Below, one piece after another: positions 16,258 through 25,230 of a DNA stretch of 39,632 nucleotides. Numbering within the stretch: the first letter of the stretch is position 1; every line of letters starts with the position of its first letter. The stretch is from Kitasatospora griseola. Its GTDB lineage: Bacteria > Actinomycetota > Actinomycetes > Streptomycetales > Streptomycetaceae. The notes beneath the pieces were generated by a model that made no database searches, was not told the origin of the DNA, and saw only the letters and a program-made list of their open reading frames with translations. The DNA lies in assembly GCF_014648555.1 (NCBI RefSeq), contig NZ_BMRI01000009.1, positions 127,629 to 167,260 on the forward strand. Direction: 5' to 3'. Both the position numbers and the translations under genes were made by a program.

Positions 16258-17151
16258 TCAGGGTGCGGTCGGGACGTACCCGGTGCGCCGGCCGTCGGTG
16301 GTGCGCAGGGTCGGGTGGCGGTCGAGGGCGCGTACGGCGGGGAGTCGCGGCGCTGGCGGCCGGGGGCGATCAGGTGGACCACCAGGTCGGCGGGGCGGAC
16401 GGTGATCGCGCACATCCGGGTCCGCGGCAGCGCGGCGAGTCGGCGGGCGGCGTTCGGCAGCTCGGTCGGGGGGACGTCCAGCCGGAGCGTCGCGCCCCGC
16501 GGGCACCCGGTGACCCGGGGCGAGGCGTCGCAGCGCAGCGCCGCCCGGCCCGATTCGCACAGCTCGGCGAGCCGGCGGCGCGCACCGTGGCGGCCGGCGG
16601 GCCGGTGCGGGCGGCGAGCGCCGCGTACGGCATCCGGCCGTCGGCGCCGGGCGCCCGGATCAGGGCCAGGTCCCGCTCGATCCGCCGGTCCGCGACCGGT
16701 CGGCCGGGCCGCCCGGACAGGGCCCGCGACGGCGGCGCGCTGCGCCGGGTTCAGGGCGCCGCTGCTGAACCGGCTGCCCCTCGACCACGGTGCGCTCCAC
16801 CACGCCGGTGCGGGTGCGCCGGACGCCGGGGACGGAGCAGGTGCGCCGTCAGCGCGCCGTGGTCGTAGGCGGCGACGGTGAGCGGCAGGTCGGCGCCGCC
16901 GGTGACGAGTTCGATGCTCGCGGCCTGCGGGTGCCGGGCGAGCTCGGCGGCGACGGCGGTCGCCCGGTCGACGGGGCAGTCGACCCGGACGAGGGCGGTC
17001 AGGCCCCGGCCGATCCGGTCCGCGGACGGGTAGCACGTCAAAGCATGTCACCAGCCCGGTCGACCCCGAGCGGCGCGGCCGGCCGGGACCACGGCGCCCA
17101 CCGGTCGACCCGCAGGGCGTCGACCAGGCCCAGGTCCAGATCGTCGAGCAC
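16258..17151 (-). pseudogene. decayed double-domain Lrp/AsnC regulator
   Basis: Pieces of one gene can be read in order through different frames of the minus strand: VLDDLDLGLVDALRVDRWAP and PLGVDRAGDML then TGA (first helix-turn-helix, recognition helix missing); TCYPSADRIGRGLTALVRVD, DRATAVAAELARHPQAASIE and LVTGGADLPLTVAAYDHGAL (first ligand domain); GADGRMPYAALAARTGPPAA (second helix-turn-helix); SGRAALRCDASPRVTGCPRG and RRLAALPRTRMCAITVRPAD (second ligand domain); and ALDRHPTLRTTDGRRTGYV then a stop. At least three or four frameshifts and a small deletion separate the pieces. The intact gene would resemble the tandem Lrp/AsnC regulators common in Streptomyces, often next to M20 amidohydrolases. 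Inactive as a full-length protein. Confidence 0.8.
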
Positions 17152-17164
17152 GGGGCTGATCCGG

Positions 17165-18304
17165 TCAGTCGTCGTCCTGGCCGTGGTCCTCGGCGTCGGC
17201 CCGGGGGTCCGGCGCGCCGCCGGCCGGGCGGGGGCGGCCGTGGCCGTCCGTCAGACCCTCCGGCCCGGGGCTGGTGAAGTCGGGTGCGGTGTAGCGCGGG
17301 CCGTCGGGGCGGGGTCGGCCGTCGGCGTCGGTGAGGTGTTCGGGCCCGGGGCCGGTGAAGTCCGGGCTGTGGTGGCCCGGTCTGGTGAACCCGGCCGGGC
17401 GCCTGCGGCCCTGATCGTCCGTCAGGCCTTCGCGGCCGGGGCTGGTGAAGTCGGGTGCGGTGTAGCGCGGGCCGTCGGGGCGGGGCCGGCCGTCGGCGTC
17501 GGTGAGGTGTTCGGGGCCGGGGCCGGTGAAGTCCGGGCTGCTGTGGCCGGGGCCGGTGAACCCGGCCGGGCGCGAACGCCCCTGATCGTCCGTCAGGCCG
17601 TCCGCGCCGGGGCTGGTGAACCCGGGGCTGCCGTACCCGGCCCGGCTGTAGCCGGGGCTGTGCAGGTCGGGCGTGGAGGTCCGGGGGCGCGGGACGCCGG
17701 TGCCGGGAGTGGCGGTGTGGTGGGCGAGCAGCCAGGGCAGCAGGGCGCGGTCGCGCAGCGCGGTGTGCCAGGCGGCCCGGGCCGCGGCCAGTTCGGCCTG
17801 CTGGTACGGGTCCGCGCCGGCGGACCGGGTGGCGCCGCGGCGCGCGGTGAGGATCAGCCCGGCGCCGCCGATCAGCAGCGCGGCGGCGGCGACGGCCAGC
17901 GCGAGCAGCCCGGCGGTGACGGCGGCGCGCCCGAACGCCAGGCCGGGCGCGGTGACCCGCAGCAGCCAGCCGAGCACCAGCAGGATCAGCCCGGTGGACC
18001 CGGCCAGCAGCGGCGTCAGCACCGTCAGCGCTGGGAGCAGCCCGGCGCCGACGACCGGTGGCGCGCCGTCCGGGCGCTGCTCGGCGGCCGCGGCACGCAG
18101 TTCCAGGTAGTGGGCGTACTCGGCGGCCGCGGGCGCGGCGACGGTCTCGGCCTCCGCGAGGACCCTGGTGCGGAGCTGTTCGGTGTTGAGGTGCACGCCG
18201 GGCTCGGCCAGGGCCTGCCGGACGGCGGGGTCGCGCAAGGCTTCGTCGAGCAGCCGGTCGAAGTCGGCGCGGTCCTCGGCGAGCAGGCGCGGCGGGTGGT
18301 TCAT
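17165..18304 (-). CDS. two-helix membrane protein with 57-residue Pro/Gly/Asp-rich repeats
   Basis: 379 residues of unknown family. The N-terminal part (1-75) is soluble and helical (LLAEDRADFDRLLDEALRDP; LEP-like spacing of Arg/Glu). Two hydrophobic segments follow, about 87-118 (LLPALTVLTPLLAGSTGLIL) and 127-153 (VTAGLLALAVAAAALLIGGA), then a short basic helical region (TALRDRALLPWLLAHH). From about residue 210 the tail is repetitive: units built on SPDFTGPGPEHLTDADGRPR and FTSPGxEGLTDDQGRxRP, 57 residues per unit, two full copies plus partial ones at both ends. The tail ends in acidic HGQDDD. The pseudogene downstream starts 13 bases after the stop. The function is unknown; the tail looks like a flexible, probably cytoplasmic or surface, extension. 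Confidence 0.8.
   Translation of the reverse strand: MNHPPRLLAEDRADFDRLLDEALRDPAVRQALAEPGVHLNTEQLRTRVLAEAETVAAPAAAEYAHYLELRAAAAEQRPDGAPPVVGAGLLPALTVLTPLLAGSTGLILLVLGWLLRVTAPGLAFGRAAVTAGLLALAVAAAALLIGGAGLILTARRGATRSAGADPYQQAELAAARAAWHTALRDRALLPWLLAHHTATPGTGVPRPRTSTPDLHSPGYSRAGYGSPGFTSPGADGLTDDQGRSRPAGFTGPGHSSPDFTGPGPEHLTDADGRPRPDGPRYTAPDFTSPGREGLTDDQGRRRPAGFTRPGHHSPDFTGPGPEHLTDADGRPRPDGPRYTAPDFTSPGPEGLTDGHGRPRPAGGAPDPRADAEDHGQDDD
17279..17620. repeat. two tandem 171-base coding repeats
   Basis: Copies at 17279-17449 and 17450-17620 are nearly identical, with partial copies on both sides. Each encodes 57 residues, so the repeat keeps the reading frame. Each unit contains two related half-motifs (GLTDDQGR and HLTDADGR), which suggests an older duplication of about half the length. 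Confidence 0.92.
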
Positions 18305-18441
18305 GGGTACCCCGTTCCGCGAGGTGGACGGAAGTCGCAGGCCTCGATGGTAGGGGTGCGCGGGAGCGCGCCGACAGGCTCTTTCCGGAACTTCGGGGCG
18401 CTCAGTTCCCGTGCACAGTCGAGCAGTTGTTCAAGAAAGCG

Positions 18442-19590
18442 TCAGTTCAGCGGCAGCCGGGCGACCAGCAGCCGACCGTCCATGGTGACGCCGCCGTCCA
18501 TCGCGATGGCCAGCTCGTCGGCGTAGATGTACGGGCCGGGCACGTGCGGCGGGGTGCCGTCCTCCGGGTGCTCGCCGGTCAGGTACGGGATCGGGCTGTG
18601 GCCGTGCACCACCCGGTAGCCGCCGTACATGGCGAGCAGCTCCTGCGCGGCCATGGTGCCGGCCTGGCCGCGGAACGCGAACCGCTTGGTGAACTTGCGG
18701 AAGGCGTCCCACCACTCGTCGATGCCCTCGTCGGCGAGCAGCGCGTGCACGGCGTCGTTGACGTCGGCGATGGTCTCGCCGTACTCCAGGTACGCGGTGG
18801 TGTCGGAGTGCAGCAGCAGGTGGCCGTCCTCCAGCGCCATCGCGGGCAGCCGGGACAGCCAGCTGATGTGGTGCGGCTGCAGGCGCTCCAGGTCGTGCTG
18901 CTGGCCGCCGTTGAGCCGCCAGGCGGCCAGGAACGAGGCGGTGCCGGCGGTGGACTGGACCGCCTCGTCGCCGTACCGGGCGGCGCCCAGGAACAGCAGT
19001 TCGTGATTGCCCATCAGGGCGCGGCAGTAGCCGCCGGCCGCGGCCGCCTCGGCGGCCAGCTGCATCACCAGGTCGATGACGCCGATGCCGTCCGGGCCGC
19101 GGTCGGTGAAGTCGCCGAGGAACCAGACCCGGGAGCGGCCGGCCGACCAGTGGCCCTCGGCGTCGATCAGGCCCTGCTGGTGCAGCGCGGCGAGCAGTTC
19201 GTCGAGGTAGCCGTGCACGTCGCCGATGACGAACAGCGGGCCGGGGCCCTCGCCGGGCTCGGGCTGCGGGTACGGGAAGTGCACCTCGACGACGGGCGCC
19301 ACCTCGATCGGCGGGCCGAGCTCGATGGTCGGCGGGTCCTCGTGCGGGGCCGCCCCGGTGGGGGCGTAGTGCCCGGGCACGGGCGCGCTGTCGCCGAACT
19401 GCCCGGCGGGGGCCCAGTGCTGCTCCAGGTAGTGGGCGCCGCCGTAGGTGCTGTGGGTGTCCTCGTACTGGTAGCCGGAGGGTGCGGCCGGCTCGAACCA
19501 GGAGCCTTGCGGGAGCACGTCGAGGTCCTGGCGGGAGCGGTCGCCCGAGTGCGGGTGCTCGGGTTCGCGGAAGAGGTCCTCGGGTGTCAT
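18442..19590 (-). CDS. metallophosphoesterase with N-terminal low-complexity extension
   Basis: 382 residues from ATG 19590. The calcineurin-like phosphoesterase core starts near residue 118 with all metal motifs: GDVHG (Asp124, His126), GDFTDRGPD, GNHE and, near the C-terminus, HGHSP. These bind two metals and hydrolyse phosphoesters; the GDVHG/GDxxDRGP/GNHE set is closest to the PP1/Ser-Thr phosphatase and diadenosine tetraphosphatase side of the superfamily. The first 115 residues are Pro/Glu/Tyr-rich, with no fold I recognise, and may be a disordered arm. An in-frame ATG 13 codons upstream (19629) is possible but lacks a ribosome-binding site. The gene lies upstream of the repeat membrane protein on the same strand, 137 bases apart. 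Confidence 0.88.
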   Translation of the reverse strand: MTPEDLFREPEHPHSGDRSRQDLDVLPQGSWFEPAAPSGYQYEDTHSTYGGAHYLEQHWAPAGQFGDSAPVPGHYAPTGAAPHEDPPTIELGPPIEVAPVVEVHFPYPQPEPGEGPGPLFVIGDVHGYLDELLAALHQQGLIDAEGHWSAGRSRVWFLGDFTDRGPDGIGVIDLVMQLAAEAAAAGGYCRALMGNHELLFLGAARYGDEAVQSTAGTASFLAAWRLNGGQQHDLERLQPHHISWLSRLPAMALEDGHLLLHSDTTAYLEYGETIADVNDAVHALLADEGIDEWWDAFRKFTKRFAFRGQAGTMAAQELLAMYGGYRVVHGHSPIPYLTGEHPEDGTPPHVPGPYIYADELAIAMDGGVTMDGRLLVARLPLN

Positions 19591-19654
19591 TCGCCCATCA
19601 TAGGAAGCGCACTCTCCCGCCGTCCTCACCTGGTCGGTATCCGTTTTCCCCGTT

Positions 19655-19714
19655 GACCCGCCGGGCGGCGGGTCGGCCGCCCGGTCTGCCCCGGTCCGGG
19701 GTGGTCCGGACCAC
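19655..19714 (-). terminator. palindromes downstream of the LacI-type gene
   Basis: GACCCGCC-GGGC-GGCGGGTC (19655-19674) forms a perfect 8-base stem, and GTGGTCCGGACCAC (19701-19714) is a perfect 14-base palindrome. Both lie between the LacI stop (19738) and the metallophosphoesterase start. The first is a likely terminator; the second may be an additional hairpin or an operator for the phosphoesterase gene. Confidence 0.6.
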
Positions 19715-19737
19715 TGGCGGGCGCGGGCGGCGCGGGC

Positions 19738-20895
19738 TCACACCTCACCCGGCGGGCGGGGCGGACTGATGGTGGTGCGCGGGCTGCGGCGCTGCGAGGA
19801 GGCCCGCACGATCAGCTCGGTGGGCATCAGGGTGCCGGGCGGCGGGCCCGTGCCGGCGGTGCGGTACCGCGGCGGGAACAGCCGCCCGGGCACCGAACCC
19901 GACCCCGCGTCGACTCCTTCGATCGCGTCGATCAGCAGGTTGACCACGGTGGTGCCGATCCGACGGGGTTTCAGCGACAGGGTGGTGATCGGCGGTTCGG
20001 TGTTGGCGTAGACGTCGGACTCCGAGCAGCACACCAGCAGCAGGTCCTCCGGCACCCGCAGGCCGTAGCGGCGGGCGGCGGCCAGCAGGTCGGTGCCGTT
20101 CGGGTCGAACAGCCCGTACACCGCGTCCGGCCGGTCCGGGCGGGCCAGCAGCCGGTCGGCGGCGACCGCCCCGGCGGCCGGGTCGTGCGCCGGGTACGCC
20201 TCGTACACCGGCTCCTGGCCGACCCGGTCGCACCAGGCGAGGTACGCCTCGGTGGACAGCCGGGTGTAGGTGTCGGTGGAGGTGCCGGTGAGCAGGCCGA
20301 TCCGGCGGGCGCCGGCCTCGCTCAGGTGCTCCAGGATGCCGAGCACCGCCGCCTCGTGGTCGTTGTCCACCCAGGCGGTGACCGGGCAGTTGCCGGGCTT
20401 GCCGTCGGAGACCACCGGCACCCCGGACCGGTACAGCTCGGTGACCAGCGGGTCCTGGTCGGGCGGGTCGATCACCACCGTGCCGTCCAGCGCGATGTTG
20501 CCCCACACGTCGTGCCGGGAGGACGCGGGCAGCACCACCAGGGCGTAGCCGCGGCCGAGCGCGGCGCTGGTGGCGGCCCGCGCCATCTCCGCGAAGTAGG
20601 CGAACTCGGTGAAGGTGAACGGCTCTTCGCCGTAGGTGGTGACGGTCAGTCCGATCAGGCCGGACCGGCCGGTGCGCAACGTCCGGGCGGCGGCGGAGGG
20701 TCGGTAGCCGAGGCGCTCGGCGACCTCGCGGACCCGGCTCCGGGTTTCGTCGGGGAGGCGGCCCTTCCCGTTGAGGGCGTCCGAGACCGTGGTGATGGAG
20801 ACTCCGGCGGCCGCCGCGACGTCCCGGATGCCCGCCCGTTCCAGGCGCCGTGAGGCGGTGGCTCGGCGACCGTTCTGATTGGCTGCTGCTGTCAT
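19738..20895 (-). CDS. LacI-family transcriptional regulator
   Basis: 385 residues. The LacI helix-turn-helix and hinge are near the N-terminus: IRDVAAAAGVSITTVSDALN, then RVREVAERLGYRPSAAARTL. The periplasmic-binding-protein-like effector domain follows (SGLIGLTVTTYGEE ... DGTVVIDPPDQDPLVTEL ... GLFDPNGTDLLAAARRYGLR ... EPPITTLSLKPRRIG), with a Pro/Arg-rich tail. It would bind a small ligand, often a sugar, and repress target genes. It is divergent from hisC across 287 bases, but there are no sugar genes nearby, so hisC regulation or a distant target is possible. In S. coelicolor I recall a LacI gene in the same place next to hisC. Confidence 0.9.
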   Translation of the reverse strand: MTAAANQNGRRATASRRLERAGIRDVAAAAGVSITTVSDALNGKGRLPDETRSRVREVAERLGYRPSAAARTLRTGRSGLIGLTVTTYGEEPFTFTEFAYFAEMARAATSAALGRGYALVVLPASSRHDVWGNIALDGTVVIDPPDQDPLVTELYRSGVPVVSDGKPGNCPVTAWVDNDHEAAVLGILEHLSEAGARRIGLLTGTSTDTYTRLSTEAYLAWCDRVGQEPVYEAYPAHDPAAGAVAADRLLARPDRPDAVYGLFDPNGTDLLAAARRYGLRVPEDLLLVCCSESDVYANTEPPITTLSLKPRRIGTTVVNLLIDAIEGVDAGSGSVPGRLFPPRYRTAGTGPPPGTLMPTELIVRASSQRRSPRTTISPPRPPGEV

Positions 20896-21182
20896 GGCGG
20901 ACCGATCGTATGGCGCATCGCGGCGTTCTGTGACCGGTTCGCCACCCTGCGTCGCAGATACGTTTCTCCATGACTGCTACCCGGGTGCACCCTTCGATAC
21001 CTGCGGTTTTCCCGCCTCAATACCTCTGACATGTGCCAAAGGAACCCGGCAGAATGGCTGATCTGCACCCGTAACCCGGACGAGCATCTCACCCTGACGG
21101 GTGAGGGGCGGTCGGTATCGTTCACGGCACCCGACCGGGGAGCGATCGGCACCACCGCCGAGAAAGAGAAACGGAGAACCCC
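20896..21182. promoter_or_regulatory. divergent LacI/hisC promoter region
   Basis: 287 bases with no coding sequence I can support. It contains the palindrome ACCCGGGT near 20981 and a hairpin, CTCACCC-TGAC-GGGTGAG, at 21088-21105, about 80 bases before the hisC GTG. The hairpin could be part of the hisC leader. Promoter hexamers are not clear enough to mark. Confidence 0.4.
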
Positions 21183-22259
21183 GTGGTTCAGCGTGAACAC
21201 GGCCCGCGCCTGCGGCCGAGCCTGGACGGCATTCCCAGCTACAAGCCCGGAAAGCCCGCCGGCGCGGACTCCTACAAGCTGTCCTCCAACGAGAACCCCT
21301 ACCCGCCGCTGCCCGGCGTGCTGGAGGCCGCGGTCGCCGCCGCCGGCGACTTCAACCGCTACCCGGACATGGCCGTCGGCGGGCTCACCGCCGAACTCGC
21401 GCAGCGCTTCGGCGTCCCCGCCGAGCACATCGCCACCGGCACCGGCTCGGTCGGCGTCGCCCAGTCCCTGGTGCTCGCCACCGCCGGCGAGGGCGACGAA
21501 GTGATCTTCGCCTGGCGCTCGTTCGAGGCCTACCCGATCATCACCCGGATCGCCGGCGCCACCCCGGTGCCCGTCCCCCTCACCGCCGACGAGGCCCACG
21601 ACCTCGACGCGATGCTCGCCGCGATCACCGACCGGACCCGGCTGATCTTCGTCTGCAACCCCAACAACCCGACCGGCGCCGCCCTGCACCGCGAGGAACT
21701 GGTCCGCTTCCTGGACGCCGTGCCCGCGCACATCCTGATCGTCCTCGACGAGGCCTACCGCGAGTTCATCCGCGACGAGGACGTCCCGGACGGCATCGAG
21801 CTGTACCGCGACCGCCCCAACGTCTGCGTCCTGCGCACCTTCTCCAAGGCCTACGGCCTGGCCGGCCTGCGGGTCGGCTTCGCCGTCGGCCACGAGCAGG
21901 TCGCCGGCGCGCTGCGCAAGACCGCCGTCCCGTTCGGCGTCAGCCAGCTCGCCCAGGACGCCGCGGTCGCCTCGCTGCGCGCCGAGGACGCTCTGCTGGA
22001 GCGGGTGGAGGCGCTGGTCGCCGAGCGCGTCCGGGTGACCGCCGCGCTGCGCGCCCAGGGCTGGACCGTGGTCGACTCCGAGGCCAACTTCGTCTGGCTG
22101 CGCCTCGGCGAGCGCACCCTCGACTTCGCCGCCGCCTGCGCCGAGGCCGGCGTGGTGGTCCGCCCGTTCCCCGGCGAGGGCGTCCGCGTCTCGATCGGCG
22201 AGGTCCAGGGCAACGACCTGTTCCTGGGCGCCGCGGAGGCGTTCCGCAAGGAGATCTGA
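21183..22259 (+). CDS. hisC: histidinol-phosphate aminotransferase
   Basis: 358 residues, GTG start after a GGAGA stretch. A class I/II PLP aminotransferase with the HisC-type start ([15 protein letters not shown] and [15 protein letters not shown]), the NPNNPTG motif ([11 protein letters not shown]), LDEAYREF, and the PLP-binding lysine Lys222 in [14 protein letters not shown]. It converts imidazole-acetol phosphate to histidinol phosphate, but HisC-like paralogues also act on phenylalanine or tyrosine precursors. It is not in a his operon here, and streptomycetes usually carry another hisC within the his cluster, so an aromatic aminotransferase role is a fair alternative. A strong terminator follows, separating it from trpB2. 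Confidence 0.88.
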   Translation: MVQREHGPRLRPSLDGIPSYKPGKPAGADSYKLSSNENPYPPLPGVLEAAVAAAGDFNRYPDMAVGGLTAELAQRFGVPAEHIATGTGSVGVAQSLVLATAGEGDEVIFAWRSFEAYPIITRIAGATPVPVPLTADEAHDLDAMLAAITDRTRLIFVCNPNNPTGAALHREELVRFLDAVPAHILIVLDEAYREFIRDEDVPDGIELYRDRPNVCVLRTFSKAYGLAGLRVGFAVGHEQVAGALRKTAVPFGVSQLAQDAAVASLRAEDALLERVEALVAERVRVTAALRAQGWTVVDSEANFVWLRLGERTLDFAAACAEAGVVVRPFPGEGVRVSIGEVQGNDLFLGAAEAFRKEI

Positions 22260-22272
22260 CGACACGTCATCA

Positions 22273-22305
22273 GGCGGGACGGACGACACGGTTGTCCGCC
22301 CCGCC
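22273..22305 (+). terminator. hisC terminator
   Basis: GGCGGGACGGACGAC, loop ACG, GTTGTCCGCCCCGCC: a 15-position stem with one A-C mismatch and one G-U pair, starting 13 bases after the hisC stop. Confidence 0.85.
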
Positions 22306-22355
22306 GGCGTGGAAGAACTCCCGGCGGCAGCGATCGCACCGCAGGGAGAGCCCGG

Positions 22356-23648
22356 ATGAGCCAGCAGCACGCCGATCCCACGCCCACCACCTGGTACAAC
22401 ATCCTCCCGGACCTGCCCGAGCCGGTCCCGCCGATGCTGCACCCCGGCACCGGGGAGCCGGTCACCGCCGAGGACCTCGCACCGCTGTTCACCGCCGAAC
22501 TCGCTGCCCAGGAGCTCGGCGGCCCCCGCGAGGTCGACATCCCCGGCCCGGTCCTCGACCTGTACCGCCGCTGGCGGCCCGCCCCGCTGGTGCGCGCCGA
22601 ACGCCTGGAGCGGGCCCTCGGCACCCCCGCCCGGATCTACTACAAGTACGAGGGCGGCAACCCGACCGGCTCGCACAAGCTCAACACTGCCCTCGCGCAG
22701 GCGTACTACAACAAGCGGGCCGGCGTGACCCGGCTGGTCACCGAGACCGGCGCCGGGCAGTGGGGCAGCGCGCTGGGCCTCGCCTGCTCGTTCCTGGAGC
22801 TGGACTGCGAGGTCTTCATGGTCCGGGTCTCCCACGACCAGAAGCCCTACCGGCGGGCCCTGATGGAGACCTACGGCGCGCGGGTGCACGCCTCCCCCTC
22901 CGAGCTGACCGACGCCGGGCGGGCCGCGCTCGGCGACGACCCGGCGGCCACCGGCAGCCTCGGGCTGGCGATCTCCGAGGCGGTCGAGTCGGTGGCGCGC
23001 TCCGGCGGGCGGGCCAAGTACGCGCTCGGCTCGGTGCTCAACCACGTGCTGCTGCACCAGACCGTGATCGGGCAGGAGGCGCTCGCCCAGTTCGCCCGCC
23101 TCGACGACTACCCGGACGTGGTGATCGGCGCGGCCGGCGGCGGCTCCAACTTCGGCGGGCTCGCCTTCCCGTTCCTCGGCGAGCAGTTGGCGGGCCGTCG
23201 GGCGGTGCGGGCGGTCGCGGTGGAGCCGGCGTCCTGCCCGTCGCTGACCCGGGGACGCTACGACTACGACTTCGGCGACACCGCCGGCACCACCCCGCTG
23301 ATGAAGATGCACACCCTCGGGCACGCCTTCACCCCGCCCGCCATCCACGCCGGCGGGCTGCGCTACCACGGCATGTCGCCGATCGTCAGCCACCTCAAGG
23401 AGCTCGGCCTGGTGGAGGCCGTGGCGGTGCCGCAGACCGCCTGCTTCGAGGCCGGAGTGGCGTTCGCCCGCGCCGAGGGCGTCGTCCCGGCTCCGGAGTC
23501 CACCCACGCGGTGCGGGCGGCGATCGACGAGGCGCTGGCCTGCCGGGAGTCCGGCGAGTCGAAGGCGATCGTGTTCGCGCTCTCCGGGCACGGGCACTTC
23601 GACATGCAGGCCTACCTCGACCACTTCGCCGGGAGGCTGACCGACTGA
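22356..23648 (+). CDS. trpB2: tryptophan synthase beta chain, TrpB2 type
   Basis: 430 residues with GGGAG before the ATG. The length and the N-terminal extension ([20 protein letters not shown]) mark the TrpB2 class, longer than TrpB1 (about 400) and usually not paired with TrpA. PLP lysine is Lys108 ([14 protein letters not shown]); [14 protein letters not shown] carries the catalytic glutamate, and [14 protein letters not shown] binds the PLP phosphate. TrpB2 proteins make tryptophan from indole and serine, or use related substrates such as O-phosphoserine in archaea. No trpA or other trp gene is adjacent, consistent with indole salvage rather than the main pathway. Confidence 0.92.
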   Translation: MSQQHADPTPTTWYNILPDLPEPVPPMLHPGTGEPVTAEDLAPLFTAELAAQELGGPREVDIPGPVLDLYRRWRPAPLVRAERLERALGTPARIYYKYEGGNPTGSHKLNTALAQAYYNKRAGVTRLVTETGAGQWGSALGLACSFLELDCEVFMVRVSHDQKPYRRALMETYGARVHASPSELTDAGRAALGDDPAATGSLGLAISEAVESVARSGGRAKYALGSVLNHVLLHQTVIGQEALAQFARLDDYPDVVIGAAGGGSNFGGLAFPFLGEQLAGRRAVRAVAVEPASCPSLTRGRYDYDFGDTAGTTPLMKMHTLGHAFTPPAIHAGGLRYHGMSPIVSHLKELGLVEAVAVPQTACFEAGVAFARAEGVVPAPESTHAVRAAIDEALACRESGESKAIVFALSGHGHFDMQAYLDHFAGRLTD

Positions 23649-23704
23649 CCATCGTGAACGGGTGAACCGGGGACGGGACTTCACTGGGAGGTTTCTGGGA
23701 GTCC

Positions 23705-23739
23705 GGTCAAGAGCTGGTTGACCGCCGGACATCCGGCGG
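23705..23739. promoter_or_regulatory. adjacent palindromes between trpB2 and the MacA-like gene
   Basis: GGTCAA-GAGCTGG-TTGACC (23705-23723) is followed at once by CCGCCGGA-CA-TCCGGCGG (23722-23739). They lie 56 bases after the trpB2 stop and 105 bases before the export genes, so they may be the trpB2 terminator, an operator for the MacAB operon, or both. Confidence 0.45.
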
Positions 23740-23844
23740 GCAACCGCCGGGTGGTGTGTGCCGATTCGTCCGGAGTGACGCTCCCAGCCCGCTGCCAGGC
23801 GCCGCACAGGGGGGCGCAAGAGCCCGGGGCGATGCTTCTGCGCC

Positions 23845-25230
23845 ATGAAGGTGCTTCCGCGACGGCGTGGTGCCGTCCTCGTCAACTCCGCGCTCGGCGT
23901 GGCCCTGCTGGGCGGGGCCGCGCTGGCGTACACCACCCTGGACAGTGGGACCGGCAAGGCCGCCACCGGGTCGAAGGTCCGGACGGCCACGGTCGCCAAG
24001 GGCACGGTCCAGGCCACCGTGTCCGGATCGGGCACGCTGTTCTCGCCCTCCGACGCCGGCCAGGACTTCGTCACCGGCGGCAGGCTGACCGCGGTGAAGG
24101 TCGCGGTCGGCGACACGGTGAAGAAGGGCCAGGTGCTCGCCACCGTCGACACCACCACCGCCCAGCAGCAGGTCGACCAGGCGCAGTCCGCGCTGACCGC
24201 GGCCGAGGCCAACCTGACCAAGGCCGAGGCCGGCGAGACGGTCACCACCACCGTCCCCGGCAGCGGCTCGGGCGGTTCGGGTTCGGGCGGCTCCGGAGGC
24301 TCGTCCGGCCGCGGCGGTGCCGGCGCGGCCGCCGCGTCCACCCCGCAGCCGACCACCACGACCACCGTGAAGGTCGACCAGGCGCAGGTCGCCCAGGCCC
24401 AGCAGCAGGTCGACAACGCGCAGAACACGCTGACCAACGCGAAGTCCGCGCTGGCCGGCACCACGCTGACCGCCACCACCGACGGCACCGTCGCCTCGGT
24501 CGCCGGCAAGGTCGGCGACACCGTCTCCGGCGCCGGCTCCGGCAGCTCCGGCGGTTCCGGCGGTTCCTCGACGAGTGCCAAGAGCGGTACCGGAAGCGGC
24601 AGTTCGAGCACCACCCCGACCGGCTTCGTGGTGCTGACCAACCCCTCCGGGATGGAGGTCACCGCGAACTTCTCCGAGCTGGACTCGCTGAAGCTGAAGA
24701 AGGGCCAGACGGCGACCGTCGCCCTGAACGCGCAGTCGGACACCAAGCTCGACGCCACCGTGCTGTCGGTCAGCTCGCTGCCCTCCAGCTCCACCAACGG
24801 CGCCGTGCAGTACGGCGCGACGCTGCAGATCACCGGCGACACCTCCGCGCTGCGCACCGGGCTGAGCGCCACCATCTCGGTGATCACCGGCTCCGCCGAG
24901 AACGCCCTGTCGGTGCCCACCGCGGCACTGCAGGGCACCGGCGCCACCCGCACCGCGACCGTGCAGCACGAGGACGGCTCCACCGAGCGGGTGCAGGTGA
25001 CCGTCGGCATCGAGGGCGACAGCACCGTGCAGGTCACCGACGGCCTCACCGAGGGCGAGAAGGTCGAGCTGACCGCCACCACCGCGGGCACCGGCAACGG
25101 CTTCCCGTCCGGCAGCTTCCCCGGCCTGAACGGCGGCGGCGGGTTCGGCGGCGGCACCGGCGGCACCGGCGGCGGTGGGGGCGGCGGCCGCAGCGGCGGC
25201 GGCAACGGCGGCGGGGGCTCGCGCGGATGA
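23845..25230 (+). CDS. MacA-like periplasmic adaptor (HlyD family) with Gly/Ser linkers
   Basis: 461 residues. A membrane anchor (NSALGVALLGGAALAYTTL, about 14-32) is followed by the adaptor core: a lipoyl/barrel-sandwich segment (ATVAKGTVQATVSGSGTLFS ... GGRLTAVKVAVGDTVKKGQV), helical hairpin halves (QQVDQAQSALTAAEANLTKA and VDQAQVAQAQQQVDNAQNTL), the return segment (TATTDGTVASVAGKVGDTVS) and the beta-barrel (GMEVTANFSELDSLKLKKGQ). Two Gly/Ser-rich stretches interrupt the hairpin tip and lipoyl region, and the C-terminus is almost pure Gly. In a Gram-positive it would stand outside the membrane and couple to the MacB-like permease. The stop overlaps the ATPase start (ATGA). Confidence 0.88.
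   Translation: MKVLPRRRGAVLVNSALGVALLGGAALAYTTLDSGTGKAATGSKVRTATVAKGTVQATVSGSGTLFSPSDAGQDFVTGGRLTAVKVAVGDTVKKGQVLATVDTTTAQQQVDQAQSALTAAEANLTKAEAGETVTTTVPGSGSGGSGSGGSGGSSGRGGAGAAAASTPQPTTTTTVKVDQAQVAQAQQQVDNAQNTLTNAKSALAGTTLTATTDGTVASVAGKVGDTVSGAGSGSSGGSGGSSTSAKSGTGSGSSSTTPTGFVVLTNPSGMEVTANFSELDSLKLKKGQTATVALNAQSDTKLDATVLSVSSLPSSSTNGAVQYGATLQITGDTSALRTGLSATISVITGSAENALSVPTAALQGTGATRTATVQHEDGSTERVQVTVGIEGDSTVQVTDGLTEGEKVELTATTAGTGNGFPSGSFPGLNGGGGFGGGTGGTGGGGGGGRSGGGNGGGGSRG

Noticed and set aside
14394..17051. Upstream extension of the SecD-head lipoprotein frame on the minus strand
   Set aside because: The lipoprotein has a clear signal peptide at 14393. The extension overlaps the M20 gene and picks up only one frame of the Lrp pseudogene.
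17279..17620. Possible CRISPR array
   Set aside because: The 171-base repeats are in tandem without unique spacers, and they are coding and in frame.
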